Shown: positions 16,508 to 26,100 of the stretch, one piece after another | How positions within the stretch are numbered: position 1 is the stretch's first letter | Layout of the letters: every line of letters starts with the position of its first letter | Source of the DNA: Bacteroidales bacterium | GTDB lineage: Bacteria; Bacteroidota; Bacteroidia; Bacteroidales; Marinilabiliaceae | Direction of reading: 5' to 3' | DNA: 36,573 nucleotides | Assembly (NCBI GenBank): GCA_017539645.1 | Contig: JAFYCM010000087.1 | Span: 1-36,573, forward strand | Program-made: the position numbers and the translations under genes | The notes under the pieces: generated by a model | What the model was told of the DNA's origin: nothing | Database searches by the model: none | The model's input: only the letters and a program-made list of their open reading frames with translations

Positions 16508-17962
16508 ATGACAATGAAAAGACATATAGTAACATTAGTATTGACAGCATTGGCAACTTGTTTTGCCGAGGCAAAGGTAACTCTGCCGCACATCTTCGCC
16601 GACGGCATGGTGATGCAACAACAGACGAACGCCAACATTTGGGGAACTGCCAAGGCAAATGCCACAGTGAAAATCAGCGCATCGTGGAGCAAGGATATTG
16701 TGAAGGCTGCAGCCAACAAAGATGGCAAGTGGAGCATAAGTATAGCTACGCCCAAGGCTGGCGGCCCATACACCATAACTATTGACGACGGCGAAAAGCT
16801 GACGCTCAGCAATATACTTATTGGCGAAGTATGGATATGCTCTGGTCAGAGCAACATGGAGATGCCAATGGAAGGCTTCAAAGGTCAGCCCGTTGAAGGC
16901 GCAACCGAGGAGCTCATGAACTGCGCCGACAAGCAGCTTCGCCTCTTCACCGTGAAACGCAATAGTCAATTTACGCCCACCGACGATGTCACGGGCGTTT
17001 GGAGCGAAGCTAATGCCGAAACTGTACGAGCATTCAGCGCTACGGCATACTATTTTGGCAAGCAGCTACGCCATTCGCTCAATGTGCCTGTTGGACTGAT
17101 AGTTACGTCGTGGGGCGGTTCGGCTTGCGAAGCATGGATGACCGCCGAATGGCTCAAGGCCTTCCCCGATGCTAAGATTCCACAATCGGCAGCCGACATA
17201 AAATCGAAAAATCGCACGCCGACAGTGCTTTTCAATGGTATGCTTCATCCTCTCATCGGCTACACCATGCGCGGCGTGATTTGGTATCAGGGCGAGGATA
17301 ATATTCCTCGTTACAAGACCTACGCCGACATGCTTTCTACCATGATAAAAGGTTGGAGAAGTCTTTGGAAGCAAGGCGATTTTCCATTTTACTATTGTCA
17401 GATAGCGCCATTCGACTACGAACTTATCAACTGGAAGACAAACAGCGCACTGCTACGCGAGCAACAATCGAAGGTAGAGCGCATGGTCGACAACTGTGGC
17501 ATGGCTGTTCTCGTAGATGCTGGTTTGGAATATGGAATACATCCGCGCAAGAAACGCGAAGCTGGCCAGCGTCTTGCTATGCTTGCCCTTTCGGATACGT
17601 ATGGCATGAACGGACTATCGAAAACAGCTCGATTCGAATCTATTGAATTTCTTGGCGACACAGCCGAAATACGATTCGACCGTTCGCGTATGTGGGTATA
17701 TTTTGAAAACGGCACCGAAAGCGACAACTTCGAAATTGCTGGCAGCGACAAACAGTTCCACAAAGCCAAAGCTTGGATAAGCAAAAATCGTGTATACGTA
17801 ACATGCCCCGAGGTTAAGAATCCTGTTGCTGTGCGCTATGCGTTCCACAACTGGGTAGTAGGCGACATCTTCTGCGACGGTTTGCCTATCAGTTCGTTCC
17901 GCACCGACGATTGGGACGATGTAATTGTAGAATCAAAAGGTAAAGAATATGATATACACTAA
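16508..17962 (+). CDS. Sialate O-acetylesterase-type SGNH esterase
   Basis: A 484-residue secreted esterase with a signal peptide cleaved near residue 22. Residues 25-105 form the N-terminal beta-domain of the family. The SGNH signature follows: nucleophile S115 in WICSGQSNMEM, WGGSACEAWM near 201-210, WYQGEDN at 258-264, and the late D336/H344 pair in DAGLEYGIHP. Enzymes of this group remove O-acetyl groups from sugars; despite the name, many in plant-polysaccharide loci are not sialate specific. RG-II carries O-acetyl groups on aceric acid and 2-O-methyl-fucose, which are plausible targets here. An alternative ATG two codons in would not change the product. The gene overlaps the next by 14 nt. 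Confidence 0.85.
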   Translation: MTMKRHIVTLVLTALATCFAEAKVTLPHIFADGMVMQQQTNANIWGTAKANATVKISASWSKDIVKAAANKDGKWSISIATPKAGGPYTITIDDGEKLTLSNILIGEVWICSGQSNMEMPMEGFKGQPVEGATEELMNCADKQLRLFTVKRNSQFTPTDDVTGVWSEANAETVRAFSATAYYFGKQLRHSLNVPVGLIVTSWGGSACEAWMTAEWLKAFPDAKIPQSAADIKSKNRTPTVLFNGMLHPLIGYTMRGVIWYQGEDNIPRYKTYADMLSTMIKGWRSLWKQGDFPFYYCQIAPFDYELINWKTNSALLREQQSKVERMVDNCGMAVLVDAGLEYGIHPRKKREAGQRLAMLALSDTYGMNGLSKTARFESIEFLGDTAEIRFDRSRMWVYFENGTESDNFEIAGSDKQFHKAKAWISKNRVYVTCPEVKNPVAVRYAFHNWVVGDIFCDGLPISSFRTDDWDDVIVESKGKEYDIH

Positions 17963-20138
17963 ATACTTAATTGCGGCGCTATTAGTTGGCGTAGCAGCAA
18001 CCTCGTTTGCACAGAAATCAAGTGGCGACTACACGCCAGAGCCCTACACATGGACAACGCAAAGCCACAACTCGTCGGAGTCGATGCCTTGCGGCGGACA
18101 CGATATTGGTCTGAACGTATGGGTTGAGAATGGCGATGTGCTCATATATATAGCTCAAAGTGGTTGGTTCGACGAGAACAACACCTTGCTCAAGGCTGGA
18201 CGTCTGCGCCTACACGTAGATGGCAATCAGCTCGATGGCGCCGACTTCAAGCAGACGCTCAACCTCGATGGCGGCAACATTGAAATTTGCGGCGGTGGAC
18301 TTACCATAAACATCTGGGCCGACACCGAAAATCCTATGATTTTCTGCGATGTGAAAAACAATGTCAAAGCTCGCACGGTGCTTAGCTTCGAGTCGTGGCG
18401 CTATAAAGACCGCATTGTTTCGAAAGACGAATGTCAGCAGACTTCATATAAATGGTTTATCAAAGAGGATTGCACAACATTTGCCGACAATATTGTAGCA
18501 GAGCGTAATAAGCTGACGTTCACTCACAAAAACCGAGAATCGACAATCTTCGACTTCACAGTTGAGCATGAGAAGTTGAGCGACATCAAAGATCAGCTCT
18601 ACAATCCACTTACTGGCCGACTGATGCAAGGCATCATAAATATGCCAGGGCTCAACTTTGAAGGTACAAGCGAAGGCACGTATACCAACACCGACTACAA
18701 AGCGTGGAACTTCGCTGGCGTTGTGAAAAGCACAACCATCAGCGTGGCGCTTGGCACATCAACACCCGATGGCATCGAAAAACTCAAGTTCGACGAAAAG
18801 CTCAAACCCGCCATTTCGCGCAAACGCTCGAAAGCTTGGTGGCATAGCTTCTGGCAGCGTAGTTATATATACTTAGATCCTAAAAACGGCGTACAGAACG
18901 ACACCGCCGCTACCATGATTCGTAATTATGAGCTCTTCCGCTACATGCTCGGCTGCAATGCCAAAGCTGCGTGGCCAATGAAGTTCAACGGCGGACTTTT
19001 CACTTTCGACCCTGTTTACTCCAACCCTAAGTGTCCGTTCACGCCCGACTTCCGCAATTGGGGAGGTGGCGTCATGACGGCTCAAAATCAGCGACTTGTC
19101 TACTGGCCTATGCTCAAGAGCGGCGACCTCGACATCTTGCGCGTGCAGCTCGATACATACAAACGTATGCTCGGCAATGCCGTGAAACGTAGCCAATATT
19201 ATTGGGGACACGATGGGGCTTCGTTCACCGAACAGATGGAGAATTTTGGATTGCCCAATCCTGCTGAATATGGCAAACCTAAAGCTGGCAACGATATTGG
19301 TGTAGAACGCAATGCCTGGTTGGAATACTTATGGGATACGTCGCTCGAATTTTGCCAAATGGCGCTCGAAGCGAACGCCCATTATAATATGAATATTGCT
19401 GAATATGAGGATCTTATTTGGCAATGTCTACACTTCTTCGATGAGCATTATAGATATGTAGCACGCAAAAATGGCTCTAAAGAGCTTACCGAGGATAAGA
19501 AACTTATGCTCTATCCGGGCTCTGGTGCCGAAACCTACAAGATGGCCTACAACGCGTCGAGCACCATTGCTGCGCTGCAAACTGTTGGTAATGCGTGGCT
19601 TACGTATGCACAAAAAGCAGGCAAAGACTCCACCACGATAGCCAATGCGCAGACGCTCATTGCTCGCATTCCAGAATTGCCTATGCACACCATCGACGGC
19701 TACACTTGCATTGCTCCTGCCGTAGCTTGGGCTCGCATACAAAACGAAGAGACTCCGCAGATGTATCCCGTTTTTCCTTGGCGTATGTATGGCGTTGGGC
19801 GTCCAAATATCGAGGTGGCTATAAATACTTGGACAAAAGATCCGCAAGCCATAAAAATGAAGTCTATCAAAGGTTGGAAGCAAGATAACATCTGGGCTGC
19901 GTGCCTTGGACTTGCCGACGAAGCTGCCGCGCTCAACGGCAAAAAACTTGCTAACGGTCCGTTCCGCTTTCCTGCATTTTGGGATCGTGGTTTCGACTGG
20001 GCTCCCGACATCAATCGCGGTGGCGCTGCCATGATTGGTCTTCAAGAGATGCTCTTGCAATACGCGCCCGATGGCTCGAAGATTCTTCTTCCTGCTTGGC
20101 CTAAACGTTGGGGCAATGTTATATTCAAATTGAATTGA
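17949..20138 (+). CDS. DUF5703-domain protein, putative (alpha/alpha)6 glycoside hydrolase
   Basis: A 729-residue secreted protein with a signal peptide ending at A-Q (about 21-22). Residues 25-280 look like the DUF5703 beta-domain (motif GGHDIGLNVWVENGD). The rest reads like a helical-barrel hydrolase distantly related to the GH95 enzyme in this same window: AQNQRLVYWP (378-387) parallels NINLEMNYWP, PGSGAET with E528 parallels SPEN, and PDINRGG...LQEMLLQ...ILLPAWP (686-716) parallels QIDGNFG...VEMLLQ...SLLPALP. The two catalytic Asn of GH95 are not conserved, and the GH95 Asp aligns near D687/N689. No activity can be assigned. It overlaps the esterase gene by 14 nt, so the two are probably translationally coupled. 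Confidence 0.7.
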   Translation: MIYTKYLIAALLVGVAATSFAQKSSGDYTPEPYTWTTQSHNSSESMPCGGHDIGLNVWVENGDVLIYIAQSGWFDENNTLLKAGRLRLHVDGNQLDGADFKQTLNLDGGNIEICGGGLTINIWADTENPMIFCDVKNNVKARTVLSFESWRYKDRIVSKDECQQTSYKWFIKEDCTTFADNIVAERNKLTFTHKNRESTIFDFTVEHEKLSDIKDQLYNPLTGRLMQGIINMPGLNFEGTSEGTYTNTDYKAWNFAGVVKSTTISVALGTSTPDGIEKLKFDEKLKPAISRKRSKAWWHSFWQRSYIYLDPKNGVQNDTAATMIRNYELFRYMLGCNAKAAWPMKFNGGLFTFDPVYSNPKCPFTPDFRNWGGGVMTAQNQRLVYWPMLKSGDLDILRVQLDTYKRMLGNAVKRSQYYWGHDGASFTEQMENFGLPNPAEYGKPKAGNDIGVERNAWLEYLWDTSLEFCQMALEANAHYNMNIAEYEDLIWQCLHFFDEHYRYVARKNGSKELTEDKKLMLYPGSGAETYKMAYNASSTIAALQTVGNAWLTYAQKAGKDSTTIANAQTLIARIPELPMHTIDGYTCIAPAVAWARIQNEETPQMYPVFPWRMYGVGRPNIEVAINTWTKDPQAIKMKSIKGWKQDNIWAACLGLADEAAALNGKKLANGPFRFPAFWDRGFDWAPDINRGGAAMIGLQEMLLQYAPDGSKILLPAWPKRWGNVIFKLN

Positions 20139-20146
20139 TATTTATA

Positions 20147-20234
20147 TCGCACAGAGAACACAGATGACACAGATTTTATAGGATTCAAAGGATATAAATA
20201 TCTGTGTCAATCCGTTTCATCTGCGTCATCTGCG
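20147..20234. repeat. CACAGATGACAC-type inverted repeat
   Basis: The left arm contains CACAGATGACACAGAT and the right arm ATCTGTGTCA followed by CATCTGCGTCATCTGCG. The best stem is TGACACAGAT (20165-20174) with ATCTGTGTCA (20200-20209). It belongs to the same family as the words at 297-311, 1578-1592 and 22982-22996. On the plus strand it stays open in the GH78 frame and would add a false leader to that protein. Confidence 0.75.
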
Positions 20235-20269
20235 TTCATAATAAGATAAATAACAGACATTTAGTACGT

Positions 20270-22972
20270 ATGAAAATAACCGCCGTCCTTGTTTGTATAG
20301 GCATATTTATAAGTATGCAAGCAGAGGCAAAAATCCGCATCGAAAACCTATCGTGCAACGGACAACACGAAACGGCCGTGGCTACAGGAGAGCTCAATCT
20401 GCATTGGCAAATCATAGCCGATAAAGATGAGCCAACCGACGCGCTTAACTACGAGATAACTATCGTAGATGGTAGCGATGGCAAGACTGTTGCACTACGC
20501 AAGACTGCCATGCTCGAATATGGGTGTCAAAGCGTAGCTATCGATTCTGGCGCGTTGGCGTTCAACCCTTCGGGATATATATGGAGCGTGAAAGCTACGT
20601 ACGCGAACGGCAAATCGGCAGGCAAATGTGCTACTGGACAGAAGCTATTCATTGTACCCACTGAAAATGCTTTCGGCAATGCCAAATGGATTGGCGCCAT
20701 AACTAAAGCCGATGCCAATATTCCCGATGGACGATGGAGCAACAGCGATTTCAAAAAAGAGAGCTTCAAAAACGCTTGGGCGAACACCCGAACCGACATT
20801 TGCAGCCGCAGCATAACAGTAAACAAGACCTTCAAAGTGAATGCTCCAAAAATCAACGGCGCATTACTACTTATCTGTGGTTTAGGGCATTACGATTTAT
20901 CAATAAACAACAAACGCGTAACCGACAACATCTTTGCGCCACTCTGGAGCGAATATGACAAGACTGTCTATTACAATGTTTACGACGTACGTAACTTTTT
21001 GAAAACCACCGAAAACAATATTTCTGTAAAGCTCGGCAACGGCTTTTTCAACGTCATTCGTGGAGAACGCTACAGCAAGTTGCAAGCCTCGTTTGGTGCG
21101 CCACAGATGATAGCTCGTCTCATAATTAGTTATACCGATGGCAGCACTCAAGAGATATGCACTGGCGAGAATTGGTCGTATGCATTCAATGCCATCACTT
21201 TCAATAGTATTTATGGCGGCGAGAGCTACGATGCCACGCTCGAAGAGGCGCCCGAGATGCATCGCGCGGTGCTCACCGAAGGTCCACGCGGCACGCTCAC
21301 GCCACAGACAGCTCCGCCTATACGTATTATGGAACGCTACGGCGTGAAGAAGTGGCTCGACGTAGACAAAAACCAACTTGCAGAGGCTTCCAAGAAGACA
21401 AAACGCGAGATAGCGCCATCGGTGAAAGTGGCCGACATGGGGCAAAACCACGCGGGCTTTCCTCAGATAAAGGTGAGAGGCAAGCGCGGACAAAAAATCA
21501 CGCTCGTGGTTAGCGAAAACCTCAACGACTTCGGCGTGTGCGACCAGCGTCAAATTGGACGTCAGCATTTCTATGAATACACGCTCAAAGGCAGTGGCGA
21601 AGAGACGTGGCACCCGCTATTTTCATATTATGGATATAGATACATACAGGTGGAGGGCGCGGCGCTCAAAGGCGAAGCCAATCCCGACAACCTACCAGTG
21701 CTCAACGACTTGCAGAGTTGTTTTGTGTACTCCTCGGCAAAAGAAGTTTCAACCTTCGAATGCGACAACGAGATTTTCAACGTTGCCCATCGACTGATAG
21801 AGCGCGCCGAACGTAGCAATATGCAAGCTGTGCTGACCGACTGTCCGCATCGCGAGAAACTTGGTTGGCTCGAGCAAGACCACCTCTGCGGTCCTTCGCT
21901 TCTGATGAACTTCGACATGGAGGCGTACGTACCCAAAATAATCCGCGACATAGCCGACACGCAAAAAGAGAGCGGAATGGTGCCCACCATTGCACCACAA
22001 TATGTGTCGTTCGGCAACCTCTTCGACGATTCGCCCGAATGGTCGGCTACGCTCATTGCTTTGCCTTATATGTATTACGAACGCAATGGCGATGACGCAC
22101 TGCTACGCGAGTATTATCCAGTGATGCTCAAATACTTAGACTACTTGCAAAGTCGTGCGCGCTTTGGCATTCTCGACTACGGCTTAGGCGATTGGTACGA
22201 CTACGGACCTTGGAAAGCTGGTTTTTCGCGCAACACGCCCATTGCTCTTGTGGCTACGGCGCACTACATACTTAGTTTGCAACAGATGCTACAAATAGCT
22301 ATGATTCTCAATAAAAATGCTGACATCGAACGTCTTGCACTTCTTGCTGCATACGTAATTGAGGCCTTCAACGCAGAATTTTACCACGCCGATTCGTGCT
22401 ATTATGGTACGAATAGCCAGACGAGCAATGCCTTGCCGCTATTCCTTGGCATAGCTATGAATCCAGATGGCGTGATGAAGAACCTCGTAGCAGATATCGA
22501 AAAACATGGCAACCGACTGACAACTGGCGACGTGGGCAACAGATACCTTTTTCAAGTTTTGGCTCGCAACAACCAAAACGAACTTCTATACAAAATGTTC
22601 AACCACAACGAGACGCCAGGCTACGGATTCCAAGCACTCCAAGGTGCTACCACGCTCACCGAGCAGTGGGATCCACGCCAAGGAGCTTCGTGGAACCATT
22701 TTATGATGGGGCAAGTGGACGAGTGGTTTTTCGGCACGCTCGCGGGTATTGGTCAGGCAGAGGGCAGCGTAGGTATGCAACATCTTGTCATCAAGCCCAC
22801 TTTGCCCGGCGACATGAAACGCGTGCATGCCAAAACCGAAACTAAATATGGCACGGTGGAGGTTACGGCAACCAACGAAAAAGTTACCGTAAGTATTCCG
22901 TATGGCTGCGATGCCGAGATAATTACACCTCGCGGAAGCCATTCTGTAACGCATGGTACATATACATTTTAG
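20270..22972 (+). CDS. GH78 alpha-L-rhamnosidase
   Basis: A 900-residue secreted enzyme. The ATG at 20270 starts a normal signal peptide (MKITAVLVCIGIFISMQAEA); the frame is open back to 20204, but that part is repeat DNA. The domain order fits bacterial GH78: an N-terminal fibronectin-like domain (about 25-130), beta-sandwich domains (150-480), then an (alpha/alpha)6 barrel from about 490 with the signature TDCPHREKLGW (523-533) and a C-terminal beta-domain. GH78 enzymes remove alpha-L-rhamnose from pectin. In RG-II, rhamnose caps side chain C (Rha-Kdo) and decorates chain B, so the locus would need more than one rhamnosidase; the GH106 is the other. The linkage is not readable from sequence. 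Confidence 0.87.
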   Translation: MKITAVLVCIGIFISMQAEAKIRIENLSCNGQHETAVATGELNLHWQIIADKDEPTDALNYEITIVDGSDGKTVALRKTAMLEYGCQSVAIDSGALAFNPSGYIWSVKATYANGKSAGKCATGQKLFIVPTENAFGNAKWIGAITKADANIPDGRWSNSDFKKESFKNAWANTRTDICSRSITVNKTFKVNAPKINGALLLICGLGHYDLSINNKRVTDNIFAPLWSEYDKTVYYNVYDVRNFLKTTENNISVKLGNGFFNVIRGERYSKLQASFGAPQMIARLIISYTDGSTQEICTGENWSYAFNAITFNSIYGGESYDATLEEAPEMHRAVLTEGPRGTLTPQTAPPIRIMERYGVKKWLDVDKNQLAEASKKTKREIAPSVKVADMGQNHAGFPQIKVRGKRGQKITLVVSENLNDFGVCDQRQIGRQHFYEYTLKGSGEETWHPLFSYYGYRYIQVEGAALKGEANPDNLPVLNDLQSCFVYSSAKEVSTFECDNEIFNVAHRLIERAERSNMQAVLTDCPHREKLGWLEQDHLCGPSLLMNFDMEAYVPKIIRDIADTQKESGMVPTIAPQYVSFGNLFDDSPEWSATLIALPYMYYERNGDDALLREYYPVMLKYLDYLQSRARFGILDYGLGDWYDYGPWKAGFSRNTPIALVATAHYILSLQQMLQIAMILNKNADIERLALLAAYVIEAFNAEFYHADSCYYGTNSQTSNALPLFLGIAMNPDGVMKNLVADIEKHGNRLTTGDVGNRYLFQVLARNNQNELLYKMFNHNETPGYGFQALQGATTLTEQWDPRQGASWNHFMMGQVDEWFFGTLAGIGQAEGSVGMQHLVIKPTLPGDMKRVHAKTETKYGTVEVTATNEKVTVSIPYGCDAEIITPRGSHSVTHGTYTF

Positions 22973-22981
22973 AATAGAATT

Positions 22982-23047
22982 TCGCACAGATGACACTGAT
23001 AACACTGATAGAAAAGAAATCTGCGTAATCTCGTGTAATCAGTGCGA
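22982..23047. repeat. Inverted repeat TCGCACAGAT...ATCAGTGCGA
   Basis: The left part is TCGCACAGATGACAC, identical to 297-311 and 1578-1592, followed by a 10-bp tandem ending in ACACTGATA. The right arm ATCAGTGCGA (23038-23047) pairs with the outer part of the left arm. It sits just after the GH78 stop codon. Confidence 0.7.
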
Positions 23048-23056
23048 TTATAATAG

Positions 23057-23112
23057 AACTCTGAACTCTAAACTTTGAACTTTATACTCTAAACTTTGAA
23101 CTATATACTCAG
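23057..23112. repeat. Heptad array, eight units, ending 5 bp before a start codon
   Basis: Eight contiguous 7-bp units (AACTCTG, AACTCTA, AACTTTG, AACTTTA, TACTCTA and similar). The array directly abuts the start region of the three-module hydrolase gene, leaving 5 bp before its ATG. It therefore forms the translation-initiation leader of that gene. Confidence 0.85.
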
Positions 23113-23117
23113 AACAA

Positions 23118-26100
23118 ATGCATAAATTACTTATAACAACATTACTATCAGCGCTTTTCGTAGTAGGCGCGATGGCGCAAGAATATTTTGTATCCACCTC
23201 GTTTCACGAGCCAGCAACCGATGGACTACGCTTCATCTATAGCACCGACGGTTTGCGATGGGATACCATTCAAGGCACCTTTCTGATGCCCGAAGTGGGC
23301 AAACAGAAAGTCATGCGCGACCCGAGCATCGCAGTGGGCGCCGATGGCACGTTTCACCTCGTGTGGACCAGCAGTTGGCGTGGCGACCGCGGTTTTGGCT
23401 ACTCTTCGTCGAAAGACCTCATACACTGGGAGAAGCAACGCTTCATTGAGGTTATGCCCGACACCAACACTGTCAACGTGTGGGCGCCAGAGCTCTTCTT
23501 CGACGACGAGAAGAAGCAATTCCTGATTGTTTGGGCTTCGTGCATTCCGGGCAAATTTCCCGATGGTCAAGAGGATCACAAGAACAATCATCGTCTGTAC
23601 TATACCACCACTAAAGATTTCAAGAAGTTTGCCCCAACGAAACTCTTCTACGATCCTGGTTTCAGCTGCATCGACGCCACAATTGTCAAGCGCGGCAAAG
23701 GCGACTACGTGATGGTGGTGAAGGACAACACGCGCCCAGAGCGTAACATAAAAGTTGCGTTTGCCTCTTCGCTCTACGGACCATGGAGCAAGGCGTCGGA
23801 GCCGTTCACTGCCAACTTCACCGAGGGCCCAAGTACGGCTAAACTCGGCGATTTCTGGTATATATATTACGATAGTTATGGTTCGAAAACCTACGGAGCT
23901 CACAAAACCAAAGATTTCAAGAAGTTTTGGAATCAGGCTGGCGACGTGCATTTCCCCGTTGGTCACAAGCACGGAACGGTTTTCAAGGCTTCGAAGCAAA
24001 TCATCGATGCACTCAAAGGCTACAACCGCGATGTGATACACTACACTGGTAAAGATGTTGCCACACCCATTCGCCACGACGGCGGTCTGCGTCCAACGGT
24101 TGGCGTACATAATATCCAAACTATGCGCGGCGAACGTCCTTGGACCTACAACCATCAGCCGATGATGGTCTACTGGAATAATAAATTCTGGATTAGCTAC
24201 CTCACCGACCCTCGCAGCGAGCACGAAGCACCTGGCAAGACCATGTTGCTCACTTCCAACGATGGCTATTCGTGGAGCGAACCTTCGGAACTCTTCCCAG
24301 AATACAACGTGCCCGATGGATTCACCAAAAAGACTTGGCCGGGCGTAGTAGCCAAAAATCTAAAAGCTATTATGCATCAACGCGTTGGATTCTATGTATG
24401 GCGCAGTGGTGCTAAAGAGAAACTTCTGGCTATAGGCAACTACTGCGTTGCTTTAACTCCTAAAGACGACCCTAACGACGGCAACGCCATAGGTCGCGTG
24501 GTTAGAGAGGTGAAAGCCAATGGCGAACTTGGGCCTATTTATTTTATATACTACAACCACGACTTTAGCGAAAAGAATACCGATTACCCATATTACAAAA
24601 AGTCGAAGGACAAAGATTTCATCAAGGCTTGCGAAGCTCTTCTTGCCGACCCGCTGCAACGTATGCAATGGGTGGAAGAGGCCGACCGCAACGACAAAAT
24701 AATTCCACTGAACAAGCCTTACAAAGCATTCTGCTACTACACTTTGCCCGATGGTCGCGTGGTGTCGTTGTGGAAACATGCGCTAACGAGTCTCAGCAGC
24801 GATGGCGGCAACACGTGGCGCACTCCAGTCTATCGCGCGCCCGGCTTCGTAAATAGCAATGCTAAAATCTGGGGACAACGCCTCAGCGATGGTACTTATG
24901 CCACGGTATACAATCCGTCGGAATATCGCTGGCCGCTTGCCATAAGTCTTAGTGGCGATGGCCTTGAGTATACTACGCTGAGCCTTATAAATGGTGAGGT
25001 CACTCCACTTCGCCATGGCGGTAATTACAAGAGCTACGGCGCTCAATACACACGCGGCATTCAAGAGCACAATGGCTCATCGATAGACAAAAATCTTTGG
25101 GTTACATATAGTAATAATAAAGAAGACATTTGGATTAGCCGCATTGCTGTGCCCGTAGCTACTACGGCTTCGCGCCATGCCAACGAGAATTTTAGTACGT
25201 ATAAAAAACTCTCCGACATGACCGAGTGGAACATCTACTCGCTTCTTTGGGCTCCCGTCAGCCTCGATGGCGCTTGGCTAGAGCTGCAAGACAAAGACCC
25301 ATACGACTATGCCAAAGTGGAACGCGTGATTCCTGCCACCGAAAACCTGCGCGTGGAGTTTGACGTCGTTGCCGAACAAAACAACTTTGGCGTTTTGCAT
25401 ATCGAGTTTGCCGACGACAAAGGCAACGTATGTAACAGAATCGTTATCGACTCCATTGGTAAGATTTCGGTAAAAGGTGGTGCGCGCTATGGCACAATAG
25501 CAAAAGAGTTCAAGGCTGGTCAGAAGTATCACCTTGCAGCAATCATAAATACCAAGTTGCACCAATCCATTTTCTACATCGATGGTCAGAAGGCATGCAC
25601 GCGCATGTTCGACACACCCGTTGAGAATATCACGCGCATAATATTCCGCACTGGCGACCTCTTCCTCGAGCCTAATATCGAGACGCCAGCCGACCAAGAT
25701 TTCGACATGCCACGCGCCGACGAGCAAGACCGAAACGCGGTGTACAGAATTGCAAACCTCACCAGTCGCAGTATCGACAACAACGGCGCTGGCTGCGTGC
25801 TCAACTATCGCGACTTTGCACATTATGCCAACTACTTCAACACTATGGAAGAGGAGACTCTCCCAACCGACATCTCCAATGCCCAAGCGTCGGAGTGGAT
25901 GGCTGAGAACATTCCGCTCTTCGACTGTCCGCAAGACAATTTCCGCGAGATGTACTACTTCCGTTGGTGGTCGCTGCGCAAACATATCATACGTACGCCA
26001 GCGGGCTACGGCATGACCGAGTTCATCGTTAAGCGTAGTTATGCCGACCTCTACAACCTCATCGCTTGCGCCATTGGCCACCACGTGATGGAGATGCGTT

